Assembly (NCBI GenBank): GCA_022842465.1
Contig: JALHPN010000014.1
Location: forward strand, 1 to 64,000
Direction of reading: 5' to 3'
Length of the DNA stretch: 64,000 nucleotides
From: Polyangiaceae bacterium
GTDB lineage: Bacteria > Myxococcota_A > Polyangia > Polyangiales > Polyangiaceae
A program made the translations under genes and the position numbers. Shown one piece after another: positions 63,288-64,000 of this stretch. Numbering within the stretch: the stretch's first letter is position 1; each line of letters begins with the position of its first letter. The notes beneath the pieces are model-generated. The model made no database searches and was not told where the DNA came from. It was given only the letters and a program-made list of their open reading frames with translations.

Positions 63288-64000
63288 TCAGAACGCCACC
63301 ACCACGTCCACCGTCCGCCCCGCCCGCACCGACACGCGCGATCGCGTCTCGGGCGCATGCAGCAACATCGGCACGAGCACCCCTACCGCCGTCCCGAGGC
63401 CCGCGCCCGCGAGCGTATCGGTGAGCCAGGCGTCGTCCGAGGCGATCCGCGCGTACGCGGTCGCCGCCCCCAGCCCCATCCCGGCCCCCCAGACGAGCGG
63501 CGCGAGCCGATAGCCGCGCATCGAGGCCACCGTCCCGCTCGAGGCCGCGAGCGCGAAGGCCATCGTGGTGTGGGTGGAGGGCAGCGAGCCGAGGCCCTCC
63601 GCCGGGGCGCTCCCGACCGCGTCGACGTCGGCGCGCGCCGACGCGTGCCATCGGGGACGCTCGCGGGCGAAGGCGAGCCCGAGGCCCTGATCGAGCACGA
63701 CGGCCGCGGCGGTCGCCTCCGCGACGAGGAGCACGTCGACGAGGAGCTCGTCCTTCCGACGATCGGCGAAGGCCGCGAGGGATCCGAGGCCCAGGGCGAG
63801 CACCGGGGCGGCGCCGAACGCGAGGATGTGGCTCACGTTCCGCGCGGGGGTGGTGTCGTCGCGGACGAGCGCGTTGCGCGCCCCTTCGTCGAGCCCGTTC
63901 GACGCGCCGCCCGCCTTGCCGTCGCAGGCGCGACACGACGAGGGCACGAGATCGTCGTGGAAGACGACCGAGGTCACCGCGAGCGCGGAGAGCCCGAGCG
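63288..64000 (-). CDS. PAP2-superfamily protein with altered catalytic motif (5' end outside window)
   Basis: The frame stays open to the right edge; codons beyond 63977 read LGLSALA, probably the end of a signal peptide, so the true start is outside. Domain landmarks: AFARERPR (phosphatase motif 1), PSTHTTMAF (PSGH motif 2), and YARIASDDAWLTDTLAG for motif 3, where the family has SRxxxxxHxxxD. The nucleophilic His is Ala here, though Arg and Asp remain. Several membrane helices. Lipid-phosphate phosphatase ancestry with doubtful activity. Confidence 0.8.
   Translation of the reverse strand, partial: LGLSALAVTSVVFHDDLVPSSCRACDGKAGGASNGLDEGARNALVRDDTTPARNVSHILAFGAAPVLALGLGSLAAFADRRKDELLVDVLLVAEATAAAVVLDQGLGLAFARERPRWHASARADVDAVGSAPAEGLGSLPSTHTTMAFALAASSGTVASMRGYRLAPLVWGAGMGLGAATAYARIASDDAWLTDTLAGAGLGTAVGVLVPMLLHAPETRSRVSVRAGRTVDVVVAF

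Overview
The window is very GC-rich DNA. It carries Hanks-type Ser/Thr kinases, FHA-headed AAA+ regulators, many Asp/Ala-rich lipoproteins, secreted proteins with two C-terminal membrane segments, and one trypsin-like protease ending in a MYXO-CTERM-like tail. Together these point to Myxococcota, most likely Polyangiales. The assignment rests on gene content only. I saw no rRNA, tRNA, CRISPR array, intact transposon or prophage.

Layout. 1-6.9 kb: a membrane protein cut by the left edge, a secreted protein, kinase 1, a lipoprotein, a DUF1232 protein and kinase 2. 6.9-10.5 kb: pheS-pheT. 10.6-15.2 kb: two tandem FHA-AAA+-HTH proteins that lack the sigma-54-contacting GAFTGA loop, a 68-residue lipoprotein starting on the stop codon of the second, and an OpgH-like glucosyltransferase. 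15.2-20.3 kb: a tightly overlapping minus-strand operon of RibD-type reductase, MDR dehydrogenase, GT4 glycosyltransferase, SAM methyltransferase and SelO-like AMPylator fold. This is the best candidate here for an undescribed pathway, perhaps a modified pterin or flavin-like glycoside.

20.4-39.9 kb is an accessory, signal-protein-rich stretch. It holds lipoproteins, two secreted proteins with paired C-terminal membrane segments, two genuine FHA/sigma-54 activators (GAFTGA intact), kinases 3 and 4, two related beta-propeller lipoproteins, a run of five small orphan lipoproteins, and relics of an FkbM methyltransferase and a DUF1587-type gene. 39.9-48.1 kb: FkbM methyltransferase, rpmI-rplT with a clear promoter, a phosphohexomutase, a TPR protein, a PstS-like protein, a lipoprotein and a DUF2723 membrane protein. 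48.1-51.5 kb: transposase relics of IS91, IS3 and IS4 type around the MYXO-CTERM-like protease, then a Uma2 nuclease. 51.5-60.2 kb: ABC-F ATPase, YejB/YejE-like permeases with a large insert, a Sel1-type lipoprotein and PEP carboxylase. 60.2-64 kb: a lipoprotein behind a tiny coupled ORF, a thioredoxin-rhodanese fusion without the usual cysteines, an XRE regulator with a striking palindromic operator, and a PAP2-like protein cut by the right edge.

A window-wide pattern stands out. At least 13 genes have a TAnnnT hexamer ending exactly 6 or 7 bases before the start codon, which predicts leaderless mRNAs. They include all four FHA regulators, three of four kinases and the XRE regulator. I used this pattern to choose several starts.
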